DNA from: SIG575 sp964507395
GTDB lineage: Bacteria > Bacillota > Clostridia > Oscillospirales > Acutalibacteraceae
Assembly: GCA_964507395.1 (NCBI GenBank)
Contig: CAZDQE010000070.1
Span: 1 to 10,329, forward strand
Direction of reading: 5' to 3'
Length of the DNA stretch: 10,329 nucleotides
The notes under the pieces were generated by a model, which did no database searches, was not told the DNA's origin, and saw nothing but the letters and a program-made list of their open reading frames with translations. Below, piece after piece: positions 1 through 6,309 of this stretch; positions within the stretch are counted from its first letter, which is position 1; every line of letters begins with the position of its first letter. The position numbers and the translations under genes are program-made.

Positions 1-34
1 ACCCCATGGAAGTAATAGCTTCTGTGGGGTTTTT
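1..34 (+). terminator. Rho-independent terminator of an upstream gene
   Basis: Positions 1-12 (ACCCCATGGAAG) pair with 19-30 (CTTCTGTGGGGT) as an unbroken 12-bp stem that includes two G-U pairs, with a 6-base loop. The stem is followed by a run of T at 30-34. It reads on the plus strand and must end a transcript that begins left of the window. Part of the hairpin may lie outside the window. Confidence 0.8.
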
Positions 35-80
35 CTTATGCTTTCAGCTACAGTAAACTATCCCCAAAACCTACTTTCGA

Positions 81-95
81 CGACGAAAAGACGAC
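81..95 (+). repeat. 15-bp direct repeat, left copy
   Basis: CGACGAAAAGACGAC at 81-95 recurs at 638-652 as CGACGAAATGACGAC, with one mismatch in 15. The two copies bracket the DUF6809-like gene. Their role is unknown; they could be a protein-binding or recombination motif, or remnants of a duplicated intergenic sequence. Confidence 0.4.
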
Positions 96-190
96 GACAG
101 ACCGAGCATAAATATCACTATAGTCGTCAAGAACTTTTGCATCCGTCGGCAGGTGGGCTTTTTTCATATCTAAAATAAGGAGCAAATCAG

Positions 191-484
191 ATGAAACAAA
201 CAACACTTGAAGATTTATACTATGGCAATATAAACCCTAATGAAATAAGCTTTGTGAGGGGTTCTGAATACGGTAAATGCTTTGATAAAGTAACGGAGTT
301 GTCAAAGTCTGTATACAGTCAGTTGTCCGAAGAATACATAAATAAAATGAATGAACTTGAATCAGTCTACACCCGAATATTGTCCGAAACAGAACGAGAG
401 TATTTTATATCCGGCTTCAAACTCGGTGCTAAAATAATGACCGAAGTCTACAACGGCAGAAGTACAACCTTCCGTGAAACTTAA
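191..484 (+). CDS. DUF6809-like small hypothetical protein
   Basis: This is a 97-residue acidic, soluble protein with no signal peptide or membrane segment. It opens with EDLYYGNINPNE (residues 7-18) and ends with the helical stretch REYFISGFKLGAKIMTEVY. The LEDLYYGNI opening, a variable middle helix and a GFKLGAKIM-type ending are the pattern I associate with DUF6809, a family of about 90-100 residues common in integrative elements of gut Firmicutes. Its function is unknown. AAGGAG lies 8 bases before the ATG, which supports the start. No convincing promoter is visible between the terminator at 1-34 and this gene. The family assignment is from recognition, not a search. Confidence 0.75.
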   Translation: MKQTTLEDLYYGNINPNEISFVRGSEYGKCFDKVTELSKSVYSQLSEEYINKMNELESVYTRILSETEREYFISGFKLGAKIMTEVYNGRSTTFRET

Positions 485-570
485 ATATCCAAACAATCAA
501 AAAGTTCGTTGAACAATGCTGTGTCGTGTAACGCAACAAAAACTGAATAGATGATACAATTCTTAAAGAT

Positions 571-593
571 CTTGAAACACATCAAGTTTCAAG
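571..593 (+). other. 8-bp hairpin in the gap after the DUF6809-like gene
   Basis: CTTGAAAC (571-578) pairs with GTTTCAAG (586-593) across a 7-base loop. A T-rich stretch follows only about 10 bases later, so it is a poor terminator on either strand, though it may mark the 3' end of the DUF6809-like transcript. Apart from this and the repeat at 638-652, nothing else is recognisable from 485 to 690. Confidence 0.3.
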
Positions 594-637
594 GACTTAA
601 TCATTTTTGTATATTTATCTGTAAAACATTAAAAAGT

Positions 638-652
638 CGACGAAATGACGAC
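638..652 (+). repeat. 15-bp direct repeat, right copy
   Basis: CGACGAAATGACGAC matches 81-95 at 14 of 15 positions. It lies about 40 bases before the promoter of the lipoprotein leader. Confidence 0.4.
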
Positions 653-694
653 ATAGTTAGCAGAAAAAATTAGTATAAAATTCTGTAAATATTG

Positions 695-723
695 TTGAAA
701 AAACATTATAAGAGTGATATACT
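695..723 (+). promoter_or_regulatory. Sigma-A-type promoter of the structured leader
   Basis: TTGAAA (695-700) and TATACT (718-723) are separated by exactly 17 bases. Transcription should start near 729-731, which is the first base of the inverted repeat at 731. The RNA would therefore begin directly with its closing stem. Confidence 0.75.
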
Positions 724-729
724 AACAAT

Positions 730-890
730 ACCACACAAAGTTAATATGGCAATTTGTACGAGTCTGTATTTTTATATTGGTAAAAATACAAGCTCTATTT
801 TGGCATTCTCGTATAGATTGTCGGAACTTTGTGTGGTAGCAAATCGGAGCTATGTGTTTTTCGGTGCGTAGCTTCGGCTTCGCACTTTTT
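730..890 (+). ncRNA. Structured leader RNA or small RNA ending at a terminator
   Basis: The RNA starts at the promoter above. CCACACAAAGTT (731-742) pairs perfectly with AACTTTGTGTGG (825-836). Inside it TACGAG (757-762) pairs with CTCGTA (808-813). The hairpin TGTATTTTTA (765-774) pairs with TAAAAATACA (781-790) over a 6-base loop. The nested stem is followed by the terminator at 864-890. The product would be a roughly 160-nt closed rod, or a leader regulating the lipoprotein at 914 by attenuation. I do not recognise an Rfam class. The structure is seen in the sequence; the regulatory role is inferred. Confidence 0.55.
848..873 (+). promoter_or_regulatory. Possible antiterminator hairpin
   Basis: AGCTATGTGT (848-857) can pair along its full length with GTGCGTAGCT (864-873) over the loop TTTTCG, using several G-U pairs. 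It uses the 5' arm and part of the loop of the terminator at 864-885, so the two folds exclude each other. This is weaker than the terminator and may be chance. Confidence 0.35.
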
Positions 891-895
891 TATTT
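864..895 (+). terminator. Intrinsic terminator just upstream of the lipoprotein SD
   Basis: GTGCG (864-868) pairs with CGCAC (881-885). AGC (870-872) pairs with GCT (877-879) around a stable TTCG tetraloop, with one T-T mismatch. TTTTTTATTTTTT follows, and the lipoprotein SD begins at 899. A terminator this close to a start codon either ends a separate small RNA or conditionally blocks the lipoprotein. Confidence 0.7.
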
Positions 896-913
896 TTTGG
901 AGGTAAAACACAA

Positions 914-1090
914 ATGAAATCAAAAATCAAACGCATATTATCCGCACTTTTAACGCTGACACTTATTTTAAGTGTGTTCGCAGGGTGCAGCGAAACATCA
1001 TCTAACAACAATGACCTAAATTCAAATGAAAAACACAGTTCAAACGAGCTAATGCAAGTAGACTCAAACCACTGGCTTTTAAATCAGTGA
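914..1090 (+). pseudogene. Lipoprotein signal-peptide fragment, split from its body by a frameshift
   Basis: GGAGGT (899-904) sits 9 bases before an ATG that opens a 58-codon frame. It has a positive N-terminus (MKSKIKR), a hydrophobic core and a lipobox-like VFAGC with the acceptor Cys at residue 25, then a Ser/Asn-rich linker. It stops at 1088. Skipping one base in CTTTTAAATC (1076-1085) would join HWLL directly to ISENEIDYMSSN, the extended opening of the next frame. The fragment is therefore the 5' end of one lipoprotein gene spanning 914-2234. The break may be a true inactivating indel or a sequence error. Confidence 0.75.
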
Positions 1091-1106
1091 AAATGAAATT
1101 GACTAC

Positions 1107-2234
1107 ATGAGTTCAAACTTGGATGAGTACGAAATTCGTAAAATTGAATATGATTATGACGAATATGGCAGATTAAATTATAAGCAATACATTTATGGCA
1201 GCGAATATTTCGACTACAACTGGAGCAACTTTAAATATGATAATAATGGAAATGTAAAATCATGTACAGAATCCGAAGAGGATGACGGAGAAAATTGGGA
1301 CTGCAATTTTACTTATGATGAAAATAACAACTGTTTATCAAGTACCAAAACCATAAAATACAGCAACGGCACCGAAGCAACAATTCAACAAACTTTCAGC
1401 TACGATACTAACGGAAATATAATTACCGAAAACTATAATGATTTGTATGAATATAAAGACGGTGGATTTTCGCAAGAAACTTTTACACGCCAATATGATT
1501 TAACCTATGAAAACGGTTTATGTACATTAGCCAAAGTAAGTGTTCAGGGTATGGAAAGCGATGAAGAAGGTTCCCGTCCGTTTGATACGGAAGAATATAT
1601 AGAATTATATAAATACGACGAAAACGGAAACAGAACAGAGAAACATATATACTATGAATCAACTGGAGATTATCATATTCAATTTGAAGGAAAAAATTAT
1701 TATTTAAGCAGAAGCACAAAATACATATGGAAGAAATTGGGTGAACTTAACAATTCTTCTGATGTAAACAACGACGCTGACTTTCGTAATGGATTTTCAG
1801 ATCCAGTTCAATTAAAACAGGTTTCAACAAATGGCAAAACAAGTTTGAAAGAAAGACCGTATCATCTTACAGTTGATGGTTTATATATGATTTCTGACAC
1901 TGACGGATATAAATATCTAGTCCTTACATATACTGTAAGAAACCAATTAATAAACGCTAAGGTGGAAACTGGTATTGGTTCAATTAAACTTATACAAAAC
2001 GGTGAAAATTTGGAGGCCTATTTTAAGTTAAGCGAAGAATGCAAGGTAGCATATAGCGATATTATGAGTAACGATTGGGTTCCCAACGAACTAAGACCTA
2101 ATGAAACAAGAACTGAGACTGAGATATTTGAGGTGTATGATACAACAAGTGACATTCAACTTAAAATATCGCCTGATTATTATTATGGTGACGATCCAGA
2201 CAAACTCATTCTAATGGAATACTCTTTTGATTAA
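1107..2234 (+). CDS. YD-repeat protein with DUF5067-like C-terminus (body of a lipoprotein)
   Basis: The 375-residue frame has five spaced YD-type repeats: YDEYGRL (17-23), YDNNGNV (44-50), YDENNNC (70-76), YDTNGNI (99-105) and YDENGNR (170-176). They resemble the beta-hairpin repeats of RHS/YD proteins but are few and degenerate. A linker follows. Residues about 240-375 (LVLTYTVRN, NGENLEAYF, then an acidic end) resemble the Ig-like DUF5067 domain of Firmicute lipoproteins. There is no proper SD before 1107 and the frame is open back to 1083, so this ATG is probably not the native start. The native start is inferred to be 914, with a frameshift near 1080. An extracellular, membrane-anchored role is inferred. 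The binding partner is unknown, and no toxin domain is visible. Confidence 0.7.
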   Translation: MSSNLDEYEIRKIEYDYDEYGRLNYKQYIYGSEYFDYNWSNFKYDNNGNVKSCTESEEDDGENWDCNFTYDENNNCLSSTKTIKYSNGTEATIQQTFSYDTNGNIITENYNDLYEYKDGGFSQETFTRQYDLTYENGLCTLAKVSVQGMESDEEGSRPFDTEEYIELYKYDENGNRTEKHIYYESTGDYHIQFEGKNYYLSRSTKYIWKKLGELNNSSDVNNDADFRNGFSDPVQLKQVSTNGKTSLKERPYHLTVDGLYMISDTDGYKYLVLTYTVRNQLINAKVETGIGSIKLIQNGENLEAYFKLSEECKVAYSDIMSNDWVPNELRPNETRTETEIFEVYDTTSDIQLKISPDYYYGDDPDKLILMEYSFD

Positions 2235-2308
2235 TTGGTTCGTGAGGTAAAATAAAAGCATTTGTTGCTGATGATGTTATTTGTCAAGGGTGTTTTAAAA
2301 TAATTAAA

Positions 2309-2469
2309 GGGGACTTCTAAAAACCTATTGTATAAAATATGTTTAGAAATTTTTTCGTCAGATGTGCTAAAAATTTGAAGTTTATGCTGTCGCATTAACA
2401 AGAATTTTTGGTGCATATGACGGAAAAAGAGCAAACATAATTTCGTGCAAGGGGTTTTTAGAGGTCCCC
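2309..2469. mobile_element. 161-bp foldback (MITE-like) element
   Basis: The terminal inverted repeats GGGGACTTCTAAAAACC (2309-2325) and GGTTTTTAGAGGTCCCC (2453-2469) match at 16 of 17. TAAA is present on both sides (2305-2308 and 2470-2473), consistent with a 4-bp target duplication. The interior is also an imperfect palindrome centred near 2389: TTTTTTCGTCAGATGTGC mirrors GGTGCATATGACGGAAAAA. The whole element can therefore fold into one long hairpin. It encodes no transposase. It would be mobilised, if at all, by an IS with matching ends elsewhere. The insertion lies 75 bases after the lipoprotein stop. Confidence 0.65.
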
Positions 2470-2489
2470 TAAAGGTAATAAAAGAGAAT

Positions 2490-2530
2490 ACACCTGCAAT
2501 CGGAACATAAGGTGTTCTGATTGCAGGTGT
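2490..2530 (-). terminator. 18-bp hairpin, possible terminator of the beta-helix gene
   Basis: ACACCTGCAATCGGAACA (2490-2507) pairs with TGTTCTGATTGCAGGTGT (2513-2530) over a 5-base loop. Read on the minus strand it is followed by ATTCTCTTTTATT, a moderately U-rich tail, so it may end the gene whose stop is at 2631. On the plus strand the stem is perfect (one G-U) but has no T-run. It could slow transcripts from both sides. Confidence 0.5.
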
Positions 2531-2630
2531 TGTTCAATGGTCTTTACGGTACGGAATACTCCGTGTCAAAAACAACTATTTCAGATATTTATCCCGAAAA
2601 ATCGAAATTTTGTGATTTCTTTTTATTCGT

Positions 2631-4490
2631 TCAAAGTTGCGAATTAATTTGCGCCCAGACATAAATATCATCCGCTTTTGCAATTTCTTTGAATTGTAAA
2701 AATCCGCTGTTGACAAAAACATTGTCTGCGTAAGCTATGTTTGAACAATATTTGCCGAGCTGAATTCTGCCTTGTGCTGAGTCTTTCTCAAAAAAATCGC
2801 CTGTATCAATTGTATTGTTACCGATAACAAAACCATTGATATTATTTGCTCTGAGCCACATTGAAGGTAAGTCCGTAAACTTATTTGAGCTGATTTCAAC
2901 ATTTGTGAAAACGGCTGTTTCTGCACCTTCACCTGCAATATTTGTGCCGATTTCAATTACAGAGCCCCAGTCACTATAATTACACTTTTCAAAGGTGTTA
3001 TTGCGTATAATAAGATTATCAACGCCCGTTCCTTCCTGCCAGAGTGTGGGTTCAATATCCATTACGACCTTTATCGCCTGTGCCATAGTTTTATAAAAAC
3101 GGTTTTCCTCGCAAAGTCCGTTTGAAGATTGAAGAAGAAGACCTCTTGCTCTGTTTTCGTGGAAATAATTGTTCCTGATAACATAATTACTGCTGTCACA
3201 TTCCGAACTGTACGCAACCCAGCCTTCCACAACACTTTCAGGCAGATTTTCAACAACAACTTCTTTTGTTATTCCCTCAAGCTGTTTTACAGAAACAATC
3301 TTTGCTGTTACATCCGTATTTTCAAACTTTTTGTTTTTGAATGCCAGCAAATCGCCTTCACTCAGCCTCATTGCAGATGCAATCAGTGTAAGGGTGTTGC
3401 CGTTTACCGCCGAAACATAACCGAGACCGTCATGGACATTAATGGCATCATCGCCCATTCCGCTTATATCACAGCCCGAAATATTAAAGCAACCGTCAGT
3501 GTTTACTATGTGAATCGCATCGGCACACAAAGAAACACATCGTTTGTCCTTGTATTCGGGATCAACGCCGATAAAGCTGTTGATAATCTGAAAATGCGAA
3601 CAGTTATCCTCACATATATAAGCCATACCGGGACTGCCGTAAATACTGACATTGTCAAAAGTTATGTTCTTGCTCTGATTTCTGATATTGAAAATTGTCC
3701 CGTCATAAACGTAATGCCTCAGAATATATGTTTCGCCATTCTCGAAATTATCCATGCAACCGTTATGAGTAACACGCAGAGTGTTATCTGAAATCTTCTT
3801 AACAGACTTCACAGCATTTTCATCCTGATAAAGATAAACCTCTTTTGATGAGCATTCCGCACCGAAGGTATATGTTTCGGGGTCACATTGCGTAATAGCC
3901 ATCAGGCGGTTGCTTTCATCGCAGTATTCTGCATCTCTGAAAACAAGGTCAATTGTGTGAGTTTCAGCATTACTGTTCTGAACTGTGACAACCGAACCCA
4001 ACGGACTTTTCTCCCAGTTCCAATCAAAATTCAGGTTGCGGATTTCAACGCAGTCACTGTTTCTGACAAAAATCTTATAACCGGTTGAGGAAAAGACGAA
4101 TGTCGCATCGTTTCCGTCAATCATCAAATCCGTGCATTTATTGACATCGAGACCGTTGATGCTTTTAAAATAATATGTGCCCTTGTCAATAACAAGCTTC
4201 GTCTGAGGATTTTGTGAGCAGTAATCAAGCGCGCTCTGAAAAGCGGCAAAATTATCCTCGTTATTTTCCGAAAATCCGAATTCGGCAGCATTGACTTCTT
4301 TAAGGCTGTCACTTTCAGGTCGCTGAATATAGAATTTTGTTCCGCCGACACCGTTTATCTCATCTGCCGTTCTGCTGTCACTTAAATTATCAAGTGTTTC
4401 AACAAGCGCATCGGGACTTTCGGGAATTGTTACCGATGAGGTAAATAACAGCAATATTGAAGCAATAAATGAAACAAATTTAAGAAGCAT
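2631..4490 (-). CDS. Secreted right-handed parallel beta-helix protein, GH110-like
   Basis: The protein has 619 residues. An N-terminal signal peptide (KFVSFIASILLLFTSS, no lipobox Cys) is followed by a pectate-lyase-3-like entry segment (residues about 68-110, NFAAFQSALDY to DKGTYYF). Many beta-helix coils rich in I-N-N and I-R-N steps follow. CADAIHI (322-328), GDDAINVHDG (346-355), RARGLLLQS (447-455) and IRNNTF (495-500) match the arrangement I know from GH110 alpha-1,3-galactosidases, whose conserved acidic residues lie on such coils. The length also fits GH110 (about 600). It would act outside the cell on host or plant glycans; the substrate is inferred. No dockerin, SLH or sortase motif is visible. 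AAGGAAG precedes the ATG, and a strong promoter lies at 4527-4555. It could be another beta-helix hydrolase or lyase. Confidence 0.75.
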   Translation of the reverse strand: MLLKFVSFIASILLLFTSSVTIPESPDALVETLDNLSDSRTADEINGVGGTKFYIQRPESDSLKEVNAAEFGFSENNEDNFAAFQSALDYCSQNPQTKLVIDKGTYYFKSINGLDVNKCTDLMIDGNDATFVFSSTGYKIFVRNSDCVEIRNLNFDWNWEKSPLGSVVTVQNSNAETHTIDLVFRDAEYCDESNRLMAITQCDPETYTFGAECSSKEVYLYQDENAVKSVKKISDNTLRVTHNGCMDNFENGETYILRHYVYDGTIFNIRNQSKNITFDNVSIYGSPGMAYICEDNCSHFQIINSFIGVDPEYKDKRCVSLCADAIHIVNTDGCFNISGCDISGMGDDAINVHDGLGYVSAVNGNTLTLIASAMRLSEGDLLAFKNKKFENTDVTAKIVSVKQLEGITKEVVVENLPESVVEGWVAYSSECDSSNYVIRNNYFHENRARGLLLQSSNGLCEENRFYKTMAQAIKVVMDIEPTLWQEGTGVDNLIIRNNTFEKCNYSDWGSVIEIGTNIAGEGAETAVFTNVEISSNKFTDLPSMWLRANNINGFVIGNNTIDTGDFFEKDSAQGRIQLGKYCSNIAYADNVFVNSGFLQFKEIAKADDIYVWAQINSQL

Positions 4491-4526
4491 ATAATCTTCC
4501 TTTCAGAATTCTAATTTGCCGAGATA

Positions 4527-4555
4527 ATTATATCATACGCATATCGATATTTCAA
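4527..4555 (-). promoter_or_regulatory. Sigma-A-type promoter of the beta-helix gene
   Basis: Read on the minus strand, TTGAAA (4555-4550) and TATAAT (4532-4527) are exactly 17 bases apart. The predicted start near 4520 gives a roughly 30-nt untranslated leader. The inverted repeat GATAT-N6-ATATC (4546-4561) straddles the -35 and could be an operator, although in AT-rich DNA it may be chance. Confidence 0.75.
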
Positions 4556-4612
4556 TATATCAGAAACGAGTTGTGCGTAATTGAAATTTATTAAATCTTG
4601 TAAATATCGAAA

Positions 4613-5392
4613 TTACATTTTTGATTTTTGTTGATCATTCATCAGTTGTTTAGCCAAAGTAATTCCCTGCTCTGCAAGCTCATATCTCATTTCCTTTGTC
4701 ATATTCCATTCCCATTTGGGTGCATCTGTTTTTATGGGGTGTATATCGGAAACCATTAACATTGCAACCGCCCTTAATCCAAGATACTGCGCAACACTAA
4801 AAACAGCAGAAGTTTCCATGTCTACACCAACAGCACCATTTTCTCTCCATAACTGCTCTTTACGAAATGTTTGGCGATAGACCGCATCAGTTGACACAAT
4901 CGGATGGGTACTGATATTAAATACGGAAGCGGCTGTATTAAGCAGCTCATCATTCGGAAATGAAGCCTCTACGGATCCATAGTAATGAAGGGATGTTCCT
5001 TCCTCTACGAATGCTTTTCGGGGCGCAATAATTTCGCCAATATGAACATTTTCGGCAAAAGCACCGCACATTCCGATAGCGATAATATTTTTAACCCCCA
5101 ATGCGGCAAGCGTTTCAACAGTGTCTACCGCTTGAGGTGCACCGCGTCCTCCGTCCAAAAAGCATAAATTCAATTCATTTATTTCCCATATCGGACAGCG
5201 ATTAAGAAATCGCGGAAACGGTTCTGCCATTTCTCTTGCCTTATAATGCTCCACAAGGTAATCCGTCACCTTGCTCAGAAAAAACACAATCGCTGTTTCC
5301 GGCAGGTGCAAACGGCACTCACGATGTGCGCTGTGTATCTGCTCAACCGCTGTAATAACCGCTTTCGAGTCATCGTCAGGCAAATGCCACAT
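4613..5392 (-). CDS. Nucleoside phosphorylase (PNP/UDP family)
   Basis: This 259-residue cytoplasmic enzyme probably splits purine or pyrimidine nucleosides with phosphate, in salvage. GGRGAPQAVDTVETL (81-95) and IAIGMCGAF (104-112) form the phosphate and nucleoside-binding core. VDMETSAVFSVAQ (190-202) is the family signature around the ribose-binding Met-Glu. MLMVSD (211-216) supplies the Asp typical of purine-type enzymes. The length matches uridine phosphorylase-like members (about 250-260). The specificity cannot be read from sequence. GGGAGAGGA lies about 7 bases before the ATG. It follows the ABC fragment after 170 bases and precedes the beta-helix gene, which has its own promoter, so it is probably transcribed alone. 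No confident promoter was found. The homologous EIF-type nucleosidases are less likely. Confidence 0.85.
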   Translation of the reverse strand: MWHLPDDDSKAVITAVEQIHSAHRECRLHLPETAIVFFLSKVTDYLVEHYKAREMAEPFPRFLNRCPIWEINELNLCFLDGGRGAPQAVDTVETLAALGVKNIIAIGMCGAFAENVHIGEIIAPRKAFVEEGTSLHYYGSVEASFPNDELLNTAASVFNISTHPIVSTDAVYRQTFRKEQLWRENGAVGVDMETSAVFSVAQYLGLRAVAMLMVSDIHPIKTDAPKWEWNMTKEMRYELAEQGITLAKQLMNDQQKSKM

Positions 5393-5562
5393 AATAAATC
5401 CTCTCCCTGCATTAAATTTAAGTTTCTTTTTCTGTTTATCCGAAGCATAATCATATCCAAGACCGGTTTTATTGATATAATGTATATAAATTTCAGCCTT
5501 GCGAATAAAAAAATCAAAACTAATTTCACATTCTCTTTTGCCGTTAAATCGGAAAAACAGAT

Positions 5563-6240
5563 TCAGTTTTGATAATTTTCACCTTGCTTAACGAACATTT
5601 CGTAGTATTTACCCTTACGGGACATCAGTTCATCATGTGTTCCGCTTTCAATAATTTCTCCGTTTTCAATGTGATAAATACAATCAAAATCACGGACGGT
5701 TGAAAGACGGTGAGCAATCATAACCGTTGTCGCAGTATTTGATATATCAAGAATATCTTGCATTAACTTAACTTCGGACAAAGGGTCAAGAGCAGACGAT
5801 GGCTCATCAAGTATCAAAAGTCCGAAGGATTTTGTAAACAATCTTGCAAGCATTAATTTTTGTGCTTCTCCGCCCGAAAGTGCGATGCCGTCTTCTGTAA
5901 ATTCACGGGAAACCATCGTGTCTAAATTTTCGTTTGCTTTTTTAAGCACTTCTGTTAAGCCGAGTTTATCCAGAATTTCACACAGCTTCTCATCCGACAC
6001 ATTATTATATACTGTTAAATTATCACGCAGGCTCATTGCCAGAACTCGAATATCCTGAAATACTACTCCTATGTTCAGCCGCAAATCATGAATATCATAA
6101 TCTCTTATATTCTTTCCGTTAACAAGCACCTCTCCGCTGTTCACGTCATATAAACGCAACAGTAATTTGGTTAATGTTGTTTTACCTGCACACGAAGCTC
6201 CCGTGATAGAGAACAAAGGTAATTTTTTAGTAGGTTTCAT
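5563..6240 (-). CDS. ABC-exporter ATPase domain, N-terminally truncated and possibly chimeric
   Basis: The 225 residues hold most of an ABCB-type nucleotide-binding domain: Walker A GASCAGKTT (14-22), Q-loop VFQD (60-63), signature LSGGEAQ (121-127), Walker B LLILDEP (141-147), D-loop SALD, and switch His in MIAHR (174-178). The fused transmembrane domain is missing. So is the start of the ATPase domain, including the A-loop aromatic and the first beta strands. From GKTTLTKLLLRLYD onward it is a close ABC match. Residues 1-13 (MKPTKKLPLFSIT) instead resemble the first strand of small kinase-like P-loop proteins. AAAGGAGA and a promoter (6262-6291) precede it, so it is probably expressed. Without an A-loop or membrane partner nearby, a transport role is doubtful. 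I infer a chimera or a gene remnant. Confidence 0.7.
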   Translation of the reverse strand: MKPTKKLPLFSITGASCAGKTTLTKLLLRLYDVNSGEVLVNGKNIRDYDIHDLRLNIGVVFQDIRVLAMSLRDNLTVYNNVSDEKLCEILDKLGLTEVLKKANENLDTMVSREFTEDGIALSGGEAQKLMLARLFTKSFGLLILDEPSSALDPLSEVKLMQDILDISNTATTVMIAHRLSTVRDFDCIYHIENGEIIESGTHDELMSRKGKYYEMFVKQGENYQN

Positions 6241-6261
6241 AGTTATGTCTCCTTTTGTTCT

Positions 6262-6291
6262 ATTATATCATTTTAGTTTGAGGCGTGTATA
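6262..6291 (-). promoter_or_regulatory. Probable promoter of the ABC fragment
   Basis: On the minus strand TATACA (6291-6286) and a consensus TATAAT (6267-6262) are 18 bases apart, giving a start near 6255. The -35 matches consensus at 4 of 6. It lies between the stop of the nucleotidyltransferase-GNAT gene and the ABC fragment, so the fragment need not depend on readthrough. Confidence 0.55.
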
Positions 6292-6309
6292 TGTAAAGAA
6301 TGGTTTAAA

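Noticed and set aside
38..178. 46-codon plus-strand ORF (ATG at 38) before the DUF6809-like gene
   Set aside because: The only G-rich stretch ahead of it is the terminator stem, the composition is unlike a protein (Arg/Thr/His mix) and I recognise no family.
1078..1084. T TTA AAT slippery heptamer at the lipoprotein break, suggesting programmed -1 frameshifting
   Set aside because: A -1 shift enters a frame that stops at 1108-1110. The body needs the other shift (+1 or -2), so classic -1 slippage cannot make the full protein.
2231..2434. 67-codon minus-strand ORF overlapping the foldback element
   Set aside because: It is mostly the translated palindrome, has no SD and resembles no transposase.
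3129..3791. 220-codon plus-strand ORF antisense to the beta-helix gene
   Set aside because: It is a shadow of a gene with clear beta-helix motifs on the other strand; no SD and no domain.
5393..5562. Promoter or riboswitch ahead of the nucleoside phosphorylase
   Set aside because: TATGAT and similar -10-like words exist but none has a matching -35 at 16-18 bases, and no stable structured RNA is evident.
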